Below, in pieces: positions 8,880 to 16,874 of a stretch of 48,340 bases of DNA; position 1 is the first letter of the stretch, and each line of letters opens with the position of its first letter. The notes under the pieces were generated by a model. It saw nothing but the letters and a program-made list of their open reading frames with translations. It was not told where the DNA came from and did no database searches. Made by a program: the position numbers and the translations under genes. Source of the stretch: DASWUZ01 sp036401375 (GTDB lineage: Bacteria; Acidobacteriota; Terriglobia; Terriglobales; Acidobacteriaceae). The stretch lies in the NCBI GenBank assembly GCA_036401375.1, contig DASWVB010000039.1, positions 1 through 48,340 of the forward strand, written 5' to 3'.

Positions 8880-9305
8880 TCAAGCGGTAATGCTAGTCTC
8901 CCGCTGCACGGTTTGAGGCTTGACGAATTTGCCCGCGATCAGGGCGAAGACTCCCAGGATGATCCCTGAGATAACGCCGATCAGGATGCCGGCGACCGCG
9001 GTCATGACGCGCAGAGAGATGCCGCTCGCGCTGGACTGCATGGCGGCCATCTCCCTCTGGTGTCCGGGCAGGTATTGCTGAAAGAAGAGGACGTGAGCTG
9101 CGGTGACCCAGACCCCGTTCACGATTCCAACCATCAAGCCGTGCAGGAAGAGGCGGCTCCCGCAGTTGCGGGCGATCGTCACCGCGCTGATGAGGAAGAT
9201 GACGAGCCAGAAGACCGGCTCGATCCTCGATGGGATGACAAAGACCGTTCCTGCGCCCATTGCCAGTCCGAACAGCGAGAGCCCGAAGACAAGTTTCCAG
9301 TTCAT
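8880..9305 (-). CDS. Small integral membrane protein of unknown function
   Basis: A 141-residue protein with four strongly hydrophobic segments (about residues 4-24, 28-46, 53-78 and 100-127) separated by short polar loops, the longest with H-Q-R-E-M-A-A-M. I do not recognise the family. The start is well supported by GGAGGTGG just before the ATG. It stands alone, convergent with the EamA permease and divergent from alr. Nothing in the sequence tells its function. Confidence 0.7.
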   Translation of the reverse strand: MNWKLVFGLSLFGLAMGAGTVFVIPSRIEPVFWLVIFLISAVTIARNCGSRLFLHGLMVGIVNGVWVTAAHVLFFQQYLPGHQREMAAMQSSASGISLRVMTAVAGILIGVISGIILGVFALIAGKFVKPQTVQRETSITA

Positions 9306-9442
9306 CGTCCACCTCCTGTCACCGCAACGCAGGCGTGGCCTGCTGACATGACTTGCGGCCCTATTCTAGCCGCGCCTCTCCGTCTTTGTACCTAAGATTC
9401 ACGCTCCGGCGGGGAGACCACCGCCTGTCAGCTCCCGCGAGA

Positions 9443-9471
9443 ATGACGGCTCAGGCGGCATTCGCTACGAT
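9443..9471 (+). promoter_or_regulatory. Putative alr promoter giving a leaderless transcript
   Basis: A -35-like ATGACG (9443-9448) and -10-like TACGAT (9466-9471) are separated by 17 bp. The -10 ends 8 nt before the alr ATG, so transcription would begin at or next to the start codon. No Shine-Dalgarno sequence is visible. Confidence 0.45.
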
Positions 9472-9479
9472 GAAGACGC

Positions 9480-10688
9480 ATGTCCACCCGTCCCGTATGG
9501 GCTGAAATCTCCCGCCGCAGCCTGGTTGAAAACTACCGCAAGCTCCAGTCCCTCGCCGGCCCGGGCGCGGACCTGCTCGCCGTCGTAAAGGCCAACGCCT
9601 ACGGTCACGGCATCCTTGAGTGCGCTCCGTTGCTCGTCGATGCTGGAGCCCGATGGATCGGCGTCACCTGCGTTGAAGAGGGTGTGCGGGTGCGTGCAGT
9701 GTGCCCCGGGGCAAGAGTGCTGGTGATGTCGGGGATCTGGCAGGGCGAGGCCGAGGCGGCGATCGAGCATCGCCTGACGCCTGTGGTCTGGGAGCAGTTC
9801 CACCTCGACCTGCTCGAGGCTGCTGCCGCAGGTCTCAAGGTCGCTCCACAAAGCCTTCCAGTGCACATCGAGATCGATACCGGCATGTCGCGGCAGGGCG
9901 TTCGGGTCGCCGGGAGCGGAACCACGGCAGTGACCCAGCTGCTCGAACTGCTCAGCCAGGTCGGGGCGGGCTCTTCCCTTCGCGTCGAGGCTCTGATGAC
10001 ACACTTCAGCGCGCCCGAGGTACTCGATGGCGAAGCGACCCGCATCCAGCGTTCAAACTTTATAGAGGCGATCGAGGCAGCCACGGCCGTCGGGATGCAG
10101 CCGCGGTGGGTGAGCGTTGGCAACTCGGCTACCATCCTCGGTCAGAGCGGCATTGCTCCGCTTGAGGCGTTGTCTGCCCGCATCGGCGCGCGCCTGCTGC
10201 TGCGACCGGGCCTGGCGCTCTACGGTTATCCCCCACGCTTTGAACGAAGCGGGGGCCAGAGCGCCGGCGCTCTCCAGGACACCGTCTTTCAGCCGGTGCT
10301 CGCGTGGAAGACGCGCGTAACCTCGTTGCGCGACCTGGCAAGCGGGGAGGGAGCAGGCTACAACTCCACCTTCCGTGCAGCCCGCCCGTCTCGCCTTGCC
10401 CTGCTGCCCTGCGGCTATGCCGATGGAGTCAACCGCCTGCTCTCAAACCGCGGTTCGGTGCTGATTCGCGGGCTGCACGCACCGATTGCTGGCCGCGTCT
10501 CCATGGACCAGACCATCGTCGATGTGACCGATGTCCCCGGCGCCTCGATCGGCGATGAAGTCGTCCTGATCGGCCGCCAGGGCGGCGCTGCGATCAGCGC
10601 CTGGGAGATTGCCGACCAGATCGGGACCATCCCCTACGAGGTGCTCTGCGGCATCAACCTCCGCGTGCCCCGCGTGCTCGTCCCGTGA
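9480..10688 (+). CDS. alr: Alanine racemase
   Basis: This PLP-dependent enzyme makes D-alanine for peptidoglycan. It has 402 residues. The lysine that binds PLP is K37 in V-V-K-A-N-A-Y-G-H-G, and the second catalytic base is Y294 in G-A-G-Y-N-S-T-F. The G-R-V-S-M-D-Q motif of the C-terminal beta-domain is also present, and the length is near the family norm. The gene appears monocistronic and probably leaderless. A short insertion around R-F-E-R-S-G-G-Q is not conserved in the family. Confidence 0.95.
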   Translation: MSTRPVWAEISRRSLVENYRKLQSLAGPGADLLAVVKANAYGHGILECAPLLVDAGARWIGVTCVEEGVRVRAVCPGARVLVMSGIWQGEAEAAIEHRLTPVVWEQFHLDLLEAAAAGLKVAPQSLPVHIEIDTGMSRQGVRVAGSGTTAVTQLLELLSQVGAGSSLRVEALMTHFSAPEVLDGEATRIQRSNFIEAIEAATAVGMQPRWVSVGNSATILGQSGIAPLEALSARIGARLLLRPGLALYGYPPRFERSGGQSAGALQDTVFQPVLAWKTRVTSLRDLASGEGAGYNSTFRAARPSRLALLPCGYADGVNRLLSNRGSVLIRGLHAPIAGRVSMDQTIVDVTDVPGASIGDEVVLIGRQGGAAISAWEIADQIGTIPYEVLCGINLRVPRVLVP

Positions 10689-10726
10689 GATGGGCGTCGT
10701 CACACCAGCCCCTCGCCGGCCGCTGG

Positions 10727-10732
10727 TAAGCT
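10727..10732 (+). promoter_or_regulatory. -10-like TAAGCT before the alpha/beta hydrolase gene
   Basis: The hexamer TAAGCT ends 6 nt before the ATG at 10739, matching the TAnnnT arrangement seen at alr and glyA. No clear -35 is visible. Confidence 0.3.
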
Positions 10733-10738
10733 CAGAAG

Positions 10739-12079
10739 ATGGGCCTTTACGCCAAGTGGATGTACGCATGGGAGACGGCGCTCACCATGCGGGACAGCAA
10801 CCGGGTCGTGCGGCCGGTGGAGTGGGGCTTCGACTGGCTCTCCGACTTCATCGCCGAACGCGGCCTCCAGGCGCAGATCTTCGGCGCAGGCGAGCACTTG
10901 CCGCCGACCGGCGAAGTGGCAGATCCTGAGACCCACCCCGCCGAGTACGAGTTCGCCGACCGCGCCATGCGCGCCCTCAATGCGGAGATCATCCGCCACA
11001 GCGACGACTTCTTCGGCTATCGCACGCCGGCCGATTTTCGCCTGGAGGCGCGCCCGCCGCAGCTCTTTCCCACCAACGTCCGGCCAGAGACGCTGGCCAA
11101 GGATGAACGCCTTCGCCAGCGCGCCGAAGATGGAAGGCTGCAGCCGGCCGAGTTCCTGCGCTTCACCTCGCCGGTCCGCAGCCCGTATCCAGAGAACGAC
11201 CTGGTCAACGCCCGCTGGTTTCCCGCATCGCCCGAGAAGCAGGCAGGCAGGCCCAAACAGGCCATGATCGTCATGCCGCAGTGGAACGCGGACGCCTTCA
11301 GCCACAATGCGCTCTGCTCGCTCTTCAACCGCTTTGGCATCTCGGCGCTGCGACTCAGCAAGCCATACCACGACATCCGGCGCCCGGCAGAGCTCGAGCG
11401 CTCCGACTACGCCGTGAGCTCGAACATCGGGCGGACCATGGCCGCCTGCCGACAGGCCGTCGTAGATATTCGCTCCTGCCTCGACTGGCTTGAGGCTCAG
11501 GGCTACGAGCAGTTTGGAGTGCTCGCGACCAGCCTCGGCTCCTGCTATGCCTTCATGGCCGCCGCGCACGATCCGCGCCTTCGTGTCGGAGTCTTTAACC
11601 ACGCCGCACCCTGCTTCGGCGACGTGGTCTGGACGGGTCAGAGCACCCGCCACATTCGCGCCGCCTTCGAGGCGGTCATGACCCAGGACCACCTCCGCGA
11701 GTTGTGGAGCGCGATCAGCCCGCTCTACTACATGGAGCGCTTTGCCAGCACGCCGAAGCGGGTGCTGATGATTCACGCGAAGTACGACCTGACATTTTTG
11801 CCGCAGTTCTCTGAAGAGGTTCTGCGCAACTTCGCCGCACACGGCATCGACTACGTCTCAAAGGTGCTGCCCTGCGGCCACTACACCACCGGCGAGACGC
11901 CCTACAAGTTCATCGACGGATGGTGGATGGGCTCCTTCGTCCACTCCGCCTTCAAGGCGCTGGCCAAGGAGCCGCGCCTGCCGTTGCACCGCTCAGACTC
12001 TGTTCCGCACGGTGGCGCAGACCATGGTCCGCAAGAAGAGCTTGCCTCTATCGGTACGCGACCTAACCGCGAGTTATGA
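10739..12079 (+). CDS. Alpha/beta hydrolase, ABHD18/DUF2048-like
   Basis: A 446-residue protein with an alpha/beta-hydrolase core in its second half. A V-M-P-Q-W-N-A-D strand-loop is followed by the nucleophile elbow A-T-S-L-G-S (Thr at the first Gly position), an acidic residue in H-A-K-Y-D-L-T-F and a histidine in C-G-H-Y-T-T-G-E. These order correctly as Ser-Asp-His. The N-terminal part is rich in aromatic and charged residues and could be a lid. I assign it to the ABHD18/DUF2048-like group by overall pattern; this is inference and the substrate is unknown. It lies 50 bp after alr. Its 3' end overlaps the convergent membrane-protein gene by 6 bp. Confidence 0.72.
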   Translation: MGLYAKWMYAWETALTMRDSNRVVRPVEWGFDWLSDFIAERGLQAQIFGAGEHLPPTGEVADPETHPAEYEFADRAMRALNAEIIRHSDDFFGYRTPADFRLEARPPQLFPTNVRPETLAKDERLRQRAEDGRLQPAEFLRFTSPVRSPYPENDLVNARWFPASPEKQAGRPKQAMIVMPQWNADAFSHNALCSLFNRFGISALRLSKPYHDIRRPAELERSDYAVSSNIGRTMAACRQAVVDIRSCLDWLEAQGYEQFGVLATSLGSCYAFMAAAHDPRLRVGVFNHAAPCFGDVVWTGQSTRHIRAAFEAVMTQDHLRELWSAISPLYYMERFASTPKRVLMIHAKYDLTFLPQFSEEVLRNFAAHGIDYVSKVLPCGHYTTGETPYKFIDGWWMGSFVHSAFKALAKEPRLPLHRSDSVPHGGADHGPQEELASIGTRPNREL

Positions 12080-12583
12080 CTTCGGCGCCCTCGACAGCTC
12101 GAGCGCGGCGACGTGTCGCATGCAGAGTAGCAGAGGTAAGGCTCCAAAGACCCCGAAGCAGCAATCGACGAGCCGCCAGCCGAAAGGAATGCCGCGGAAC
12201 TGTCCAGCGATCAGGGCCAACGGAACAACCCCCGCGCAGGCGATAAGGCCGAACGTTATAGTCCATTTGTTGCGGACGGGGTCGCGGTACGGGCCGACGA
12301 ACGCGACCGCGATGGCTAAGTGCGCATACGCTAGCCAGTCCGTGCCATACGCGAGGAAGGGATAACGTTTGGCGGTGTCTGAGAGCGCATCGTTGACGCG
12401 GACGATCCAGGGCAGCAGCCGGGCGGATTGTGCGACTGGCCGCAACGCGGGAGCCTCAAGAGCGGCGAGCATCCAGCGAAGTTCAGTTTGAAGGGGAAAC
12501 GCGGTGACCCCGCTCAGCACCAGGCCTGCGATGAACAAGCCAAGCCAGATGCGGATTACGCGTTGATGATCGCGTTGCGGCAT
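12074..12583 (-). CDS. Conserved membrane protein of unknown function
   Basis: A 169-residue protein (start at M-P-Q-R-D-H) with four hydrophobic segments. It has a distinctive conserved-looking core, G-T-D-W-L-A-Y-A-H then G-P-Y-R-D-P-V-R-N and R-G-I-P-F-G-W-R-L-V-D. I recall similar sequences as uncharacterised proteins in Acidobacteria and Bacteroidetes, but no function. The frame is open further upstream to GTG 12673 and ATG 12622. None of the starts has a strong Shine-Dalgarno sequence, so the start is uncertain. The 3' end overlaps the convergent hydrolase gene. Confidence 0.7.
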   Translation of the reverse strand: MPQRDHQRVIRIWLGLFIAGLVLSGVTAFPLQTELRWMLAALEAPALRPVAQSARLLPWIVRVNDALSDTAKRYPFLAYGTDWLAYAHLAIAVAFVGPYRDPVRNKWTITFGLIACAGVVPLALIAGQFRGIPFGWRLVDCCFGVFGALPLLLCMRHVAALELSRAPKS

Positions 12584-12751
12584 CGGTGGAGCTCTTCTTT
12601 CCGGCACGTTTCCATGGGTCATATCGTTTATAGGGCGCTCACAGGCTAATCTCGACGAGGTCTTCCGATACACCGGCGGGGGCCTGCTTCCTGCTGCGTC
12701 CTAGGTTGGGTACGTCTTTGCGCGGGCGACTCGTGAAATGTGCTTCCAGCG

Positions 12752-14176
12752 TTAAAGGTAAGTGGCAGAGGGCCCCGCTGTCTTTACAGCTTCCTTTACG
12801 CCCGCCTGCTCAGGGCCGGGCAGGGAACTATACCAGTCGATGCCACGGGTGAAGTACATCGCAGCCGCCACTGCAAGGAAGCTGGCCATGGCCCCTACCA
12901 TCAGTGCGTTATCTTCCAGCCGCAGCAGAAGATAAATCATCACATACAGCGAAGCGAAGACGGCCACGGCCCGCAGGCCCTGCAAGCGGCTCGCGAACAC
13001 CCATCCCGCGTTGCTTGAGAGCAGTCCCACCGTAGACACGCCTGCAATCAAAAAGCCGATGTCGAAGCCAGTCCTCTCCGCGAATGACAGCAGCAGCAGA
13101 TAGAAGATGATCTGCGCTATCCCGACCAAGACGTACTGCGCAGGATGGACGCGCTTTCCGGTCGTCGCCTCGAACACGAAGTAGGAAAGGAAGAGCAGAC
13201 CCAGAAAGAGTGGGGCGTACTTGAGAGACCGGCTGACGGACTGATAGGGGTCTGCCACCTCGACGAACGAGATTCCAAGCGCAGTGGCGTCGAGTCCGGC
13301 GAGGGAGTCGGCCACGCCTTCGGCGCGCACACCCCGGGCGATGAACGGGACTGACCACTCGGCAGTGAAACCATTGCGGGACAAGGAGCGGCTGATAGGC
13401 AGGTATCCTCCATCAAAGCCCGGACTCGGCCAATCGCCCTTGGCGCTGAGGTGTGTCGTCTTGCCATAGGCGAGCACCGCGATGCGTTCCGCCCCTGAGA
13501 AGCGCAGAGACGAAGTCACGTTGAATTTTGTACCTGGCTTCGCAATAGCAGCGGCCGTCGTGCCGAACAGCGTCAGCTTGATAGCTTGACTCTGGTCTCT
13601 TCCGCCGATCGCGAAGTTCTCGCCTATCTGAGCGGGCGCGAGTGTCAGGGTCTTGCCGCCGGCTGTGAGGCTGGCGTCGGCGAGGGCCCCGCGTGGGTCG
13701 CTGACGCCGACTACGAACTCGGCGCGGTCCCAATGGACTTCGGACCCCTGCGGCGCGGCAGCAGGCGCTCCCGTCAAGTCGAACGAAGCGTCGAACTGCA
13801 AGTCCGCCTGAAATACAGGCACCTTGAAGAGCGACCGGCGACGCTCCTCCGTGACCGTCTTGACGACTGCCGAGCCATGGGCGGGAAATATAAGATACGT
13901 CCCCTGCTTTGGAAGATCGACGGGCGACTGCGGCGCAATGGTGTAGGGGACGGCGAGGGTCGGCCCCAGGAAGGTTTGCTGGCCGCCCACATGATCGCTT
14001 ATCTCCTTGATGACGGCCGCTGCGCGCTCCGACCTGTCTTCCACCAGTCCTGCGACAAAGAGCGCCGGAACGGTCATGAACAAGGCCAGCCCGCAGACCA
14101 CGATTAGTTTCGTGCCCATCGAACGGGACTTCATATTTGCTTGCAAGGTGGACTGTAACTTCGACATATCGCTCAT
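12752..14176 (-). CDS. creD: Cell envelope integrity / inner membrane protein CreD
   Basis: A 474-residue CreD-family protein. A short cytoplasmic N-terminus leads into one membrane helix (about residues 24-44), then a large extracytoplasmic beta-rich domain with G-P-T-L-A-V-P-Y. The C-terminal half has about six membrane helices starting near Y-A-P-L-F-L-G-L-L-F-L. In Enterobacteria CreD is induced by CreBC; in many other phyla creD instead sits beside a small winged-helix regulator, as here. The start has AGAGGACATCGAA before the ATG. Two palindromic operators lie 25-90 bp upstream, so it is probably repressed by the neighbouring regulator. Its molecular role is not established. Confidence 0.9.
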   Translation of the reverse strand: MSDMSKLQSTLQANMKSRSMGTKLIVVCGLALFMTVPALFVAGLVEDRSERAAAVIKEISDHVGGQQTFLGPTLAVPYTIAPQSPVDLPKQGTYLIFPAHGSAVVKTVTEERRRSLFKVPVFQADLQFDASFDLTGAPAAAPQGSEVHWDRAEFVVGVSDPRGALADASLTAGGKTLTLAPAQIGENFAIGGRDQSQAIKLTLFGTTAAAIAKPGTKFNVTSSLRFSGAERIAVLAYGKTTHLSAKGDWPSPGFDGGYLPISRSLSRNGFTAEWSVPFIARGVRAEGVADSLAGLDATALGISFVEVADPYQSVSRSLKYAPLFLGLLFLSYFVFEATTGKRVHPAQYVLVGIAQIIFYLLLLSFAERTGFDIGFLIAGVSTVGLLSSNAGWVFASRLQGLRAVAVFASLYVMIYLLLRLEDNALMVGAMASFLAVAAAMYFTRGIDWYSSLPGPEQAGVKEAVKTAGPSATYL

Positions 14177-14200
14177 TTCGATGTCCTCTGTCGTAAGGGA

Positions 14201-14217
14201 ACTTTGCACTGTAAAGT
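14201..14217. promoter_or_regulatory. Operator 1 of the creD regulon
   Basis: The imperfect palindrome ACTTTGCACTGTAAAGT lies 25 bp upstream of the creD start. It matches the consensus RCTTTGYRSTGYAAAGT shared by three sites in this cluster. A TACTTT -10-like hexamer (14213-14218, minus strand) overlaps it. Confidence 0.7.
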
Positions 14218-14247
14218 AAGTTGGAAATAGGAAAGCTTTCCGCACTC

Positions 14248-14264
14248 GCTTTGTGGTGCAAAGT
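14248..14264. promoter_or_regulatory. Operator 2 of the creD regulon
   Basis: GCTTTGTGGTGCAAAGT is a second copy of the same palindrome, 47 bp from operator 1 and between creD and the regulator gene. A TACTTT hexamer again overlaps its end (14260-14265, minus strand). Confidence 0.68.
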
Positions 14265-14300
14265 AAATAACAGCCAGACTAGAAAGCCACGCATACAGAA

Positions 14301-14705
14301 TCAGGCCCGCGAGGGTGCGAGGACGCGCATTGATGTCTGCGCCGGCTCCTCCTTGTGGACTCTTGCGGCGTCGCGCACGACTTGCTCCAGGGTGGCGAGG
14401 TATTCGAGGTAGCGTTTGCGCCCGGACGTGGTAATGCGGCAGACGGTCTGCGGACGATTGCGGTCGTGACCTTTCAGTATCTCGACCATCTTTCCTGTCT
14501 CCAGCACGCGCAGGTGCCTGCTTAGGTTGCCGTCCGTCAACGCGCAGAGCTGCTTGAGGTCGCCGAAGGTCAATCCTTTCGGATTGGTGATCAGCGAGGT
14601 CAGCACGCTCAGGCGGGCGCGCTCGTGGATCACGCGGTCCAGCCCCTCGTAGGCGAAGCGCCCCTCGCTGCCGCGGCGCTCCTGTGCCGGGCCCTTAGCC
14701 TTCAT
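14301..14705 (-). CDS. Winged-helix transcriptional regulator (HTH_34 / ArsR-MarR-like)
   Basis: A 134-residue DNA-binding protein. The winged-helix domain spans about residues 20-105. It starts at R-F-A-Y-E-G-L-D-R-V-I-H and runs through L-T-F-G-D-L-K-Q-L and T-D-G-N-L-S-R-H-L-R-V-L (recognition helix) to a wing with T-T-S-G-R-K-R-Y. The start ATG follows AGGAGGG. It overlaps the end of the upstream membrane-protein gene by 11 bp, so the two form an operon. The three operators flanking this operon and creD are the likely targets, making it a local autoregulated repressor. No sensory ligand site is visible. Confidence 0.88.
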   Translation of the reverse strand: MKAKGPAQERRGSEGRFAYEGLDRVIHERARLSVLTSLITNPKGLTFGDLKQLCALTDGNLSRHLRVLETGKMVEILKGHDRNRPQTVCRITTSGRKRYLEYLATLEQVVRDAARVHKEEPAQTSMRVLAPSRA

Positions 14706-15309
14706 CGCTGCCCTCCTGCGCGTTGAAGAACAGCACCCCGGCGACCAGCAACTGTCCGGCGCCATACGGAATACCCATGGCCCACGGCGAGAGTGCGCGG
14801 CCGTCGCCCAGCGCAATGCATCCCAATCCGGTCATCAGGTACCACGCTCCGGCGGCGGCCATTGGCCCGGGTAAAAAGCGGCACGAAGCGAAGACCCCCA
14901 GGCTGAAGATGACCTGCCACGTCCCGGGCAGCATCCACAGCGCCGACGGAACATAGCGGACCAGCACCAGCGTCATCAGAGCGCCCGCGCCCGCCGACGG
15001 CAGGAACTGCACCGCCGCCATGCGGATCATCTCATCGGCCAGCCCGGAGTGGATGCGCCGCGTGCGCGTGTACATCTGCGCTCCAATCATGGCCGCGGAC
15101 ACGATGGCGGTGGCGAGCCAGATGCTCAAATAGGCTTGAATGTGCTCCGTCACATTGGGCGCCCAGAACGCCTGCGCCGTGGCAGCGGCCGCAGCCAATC
15201 CACCCGTAGCAGCGAGAGTGGCGGGGCCGTAGCCGCGGAACTCCGTGCTATGGGCCACCTGCCTGCGGATGCTACCAATGTCGCCGAGCGCCTTATCCAG
15301 ATCGTTCAT
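14695..15309 (-). CDS. Membrane protein encoded with the winged-helix regulator
   Basis: A 204-residue protein with a soluble N-terminus (M-N-D-L-D-K-A-L-G-D-I) followed by about six hydrophobic segments. I recall similar proteins being encoded next to HTH_34 regulators, but no function is known to me. The first gene of the two-gene operon, it starts 2 bp from a palindromic operator that overlaps the -10 box. The transcript would therefore have almost no leader, and no Shine-Dalgarno sequence is seen. Because repression would act on this gene directly, it may be part of the sensing or response of the CreD module. Confidence 0.8.
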   Translation of the reverse strand: MNDLDKALGDIGSIRRQVAHSTEFRGYGPATLAATGGLAAAAATAQAFWAPNVTEHIQAYLSIWLATAIVSAAMIGAQMYTRTRRIHSGLADEMIRMAAVQFLPSAGAGALMTLVLVRYVPSALWMLPGTWQVIFSLGVFASCRFLPGPMAAAGAWYLMTGLGCIALGDGRALSPWAMGIPYGAGQLLVAGVLFFNAQEGSDEG

Positions 15310-15311
15310 GA

Positions 15312-15328
15312 GCTTTGTACTGCAAAGT
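15312..15328. promoter_or_regulatory. Operator 3 of the creD regulon, at the regulator operon
   Basis: GCTTTGTACTGCAAAGT is the third copy of the palindrome. It covers the -10 box of the regulator operon and ends 2 bp from the start codon, an arrangement expected for repression. Confidence 0.72.
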
Positions 15329-15352
15329 AAATGATGCGGGGGCACTTGTCAA
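15324..15352 (-). promoter_or_regulatory. Promoter of the membrane protein-regulator operon
   Basis: On the minus strand a perfect -35 TTGACA (15347-15352) and a -10 TACTTT (15324-15329) are separated by exactly 17 bp. The expected start point lies only a few nucleotides before the ATG at 15309. Confidence 0.7.
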
Positions 15353-15467
15353 TCCTGAACGCGCACCGTCCCATGTTTTATCGTCCTTTCTTTCACAGAC
15401 CCTGTAGACTCCTGCCTTCCACCGGCGCCGTAATGGGCTGATCTGTCGCGCACCCCGCTGAAGAAGC

Positions 15468-15473
15468 TACAAT
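15468..15473 (+). promoter_or_regulatory. -10 box TACAAT of glyA
   Basis: TACAAT ends 6 nt before the glyA ATG, so the mRNA would start at the start codon. No convincing -35 and no Shine-Dalgarno sequence are seen. Confidence 0.45.
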
Positions 15474-15479
15474 GCACGC

Positions 15480-16757
15480 ATGAGTTCCTCGCTGACTTTG
15501 ACTGACCGCATGACCTCCTCCCTCGCCGAATCTGACCCCGAGATCGCCTCCGCCCTGGCGAGTGAAGTCCGTCGCCAGCACGAGGGCCTCGAGATGATCG
15601 CCTCGGAGAACTTCGTCAGCGAAGCGGTGCTTGAGGCGGCCGGCTCCGTCTTCACCAACAAGTATGCGGAGGGCTATCCGGGCAAGCGCTACTACGGCGG
15701 TTGCGAGTTCTCAGACCTGGTCGAGGACCTGGCCCGCGCGCGCGCCGTCGAGCTCTTCGGCGCCGAACACGCCAACGTCCAGCCGCACTCCGGCTCGCAG
15801 GCCAATGCCGCGGCCTATGCTTCGGTGATCGCGCCCGGCGACACGATCCTCGGCCTCGATCTCGCTCATGGAGGCCATCTCACCCACGGCCACCGGCTCA
15901 ACTTCTCCGGCAAGCTCTACAAGGTCGCCTCCTACCAGGTCGAGCCGGGTACGGAGCGGATCGACTACGACCATCTCGAAGAGATTGCCATGCGCGAGCA
16001 CCCCAAGCTCATCATCGGCGGCGGCAGCGCCTACCCGCGGCTGTTCGATTTTGCCCGCATGCGCGCCATCGCGGAGAAGGCAGGCGCGCTGCTGCTGGTC
16101 GACATGGCCCACTTCGCCGGACTGGTCGCGGGCGGCGCTCACCCCTCGCCCGTCCCGCACGCGCAGATCGTCACCAGCACCACCCACAAGACGCTGCGGG
16201 GCCCGCGCGCCGGGCTCATCCTCTGCCAGCAGGCCTTCGCCGCGGGCGTCGATCGCGCGGTGTTTCCCGGTCAGCAGGGAGGTCCGCTGATGCATGCCAT
16301 CGCCGCCAAGGCAGTTGCGTTTCGCGAGGCGCTGCAGCCGGATTTCAAAGTCTACGCGCTGCAGATCGTCGCCAACGCCAGGGTGCTCGCCGAGACGCTG
16401 ATCGCCGAGGGCTACCGGGTCGTCACCGGAGGCACGGACACCCACCTCATGCTGGTCGATGTGTTTTCAAGGGGAATGCTCGGCTCTGAGGCCGAGTTCG
16501 CGCTCGGCGAGGCCGGCATTACGGTGAACAAGAACGCCATTCCCTTCGATACCAACCCTCCGATGAAGCCGAGCGGCATCCGCATCGGGACGCCCGCGCT
16601 GACGACCCGCGGCATGCGCGAGGGGGAGATGCGCACCATCGGCAAGTGGATCGCCGAGGCGCTGAACCAACGCAGCGACTCGGCCGAACTGAAGCGAATA
16701 CGCGCGCGAGTGCTCGAGCTGGCCGAGCAGTTCCCGCTCTATTCCTGGCTGCGCTAG
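15480..16757 (+). CDS. glyA: Serine hydroxymethyltransferase
   Basis: A PLP enzyme that interconverts serine and glycine with tetrahydrofolate and feeds one-carbon metabolism. It has 425 residues, close to the bacterial norm. It shows E-M-I-A-S-E-N-F-V-S, K-Y-A-E-G-Y-P-G-K-R-Y-Y, V-D-M-A-H-F-A-G-L and the PLP lysine K237 in T-T-T-H-K-T-L-R-G-P-R (first residue Ser in the sequence). The ATG at 15480 fits a leaderless start; a second in-frame ATG ten codons on is the alternative. The gene is divergent from the regulator operon. Confidence 0.96.
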   Translation: MSSSLTLTDRMTSSLAESDPEIASALASEVRRQHEGLEMIASENFVSEAVLEAAGSVFTNKYAEGYPGKRYYGGCEFSDLVEDLARARAVELFGAEHANVQPHSGSQANAAAYASVIAPGDTILGLDLAHGGHLTHGHRLNFSGKLYKVASYQVEPGTERIDYDHLEEIAMREHPKLIIGGGSAYPRLFDFARMRAIAEKAGALLLVDMAHFAGLVAGGAHPSPVPHAQIVTSTTHKTLRGPRAGLILCQQAFAAGVDRAVFPGQQGGPLMHAIAAKAVAFREALQPDFKVYALQIVANARVLAETLIAEGYRVVTGGTDTHLMLVDVFSRGMLGSEAEFALGEAGITVNKNAIPFDTNPPMKPSGIRIGTPALTTRGMREGEMRTIGKWIAEALNQRSDSAELKRIRARVLELAEQFPLYSWLR

Positions 16758-16874
16758 GCCTCCAGAGCCGAACTCCCCTGAACGGACGCAGCCGCAGGTG
16801 CGTCGATGCAGTTCTCTCTGGCACGTCAAGGTGAGCTGAGTTAAGCTGGCGTGGCTCGACGGAGACCAGACTGC

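Noticed and set aside
10700..11842. Long minus-strand frame opposite the alpha/beta hydrolase
   Set aside because: A shadow of the real gene; its composition is arginine/histidine-rich and lacks a motif.
15331..15479. Possible glycine riboswitch before glyA
   Set aside because: The region is too short, and the -10 box adjoins the ATG, leaving no leader for an aptamer.
16758..16874. Hairpin GACGCA...TGCGTC after glyA as a terminator
   Set aside because: The stem is only 6 bp with a long loop and no T tract.
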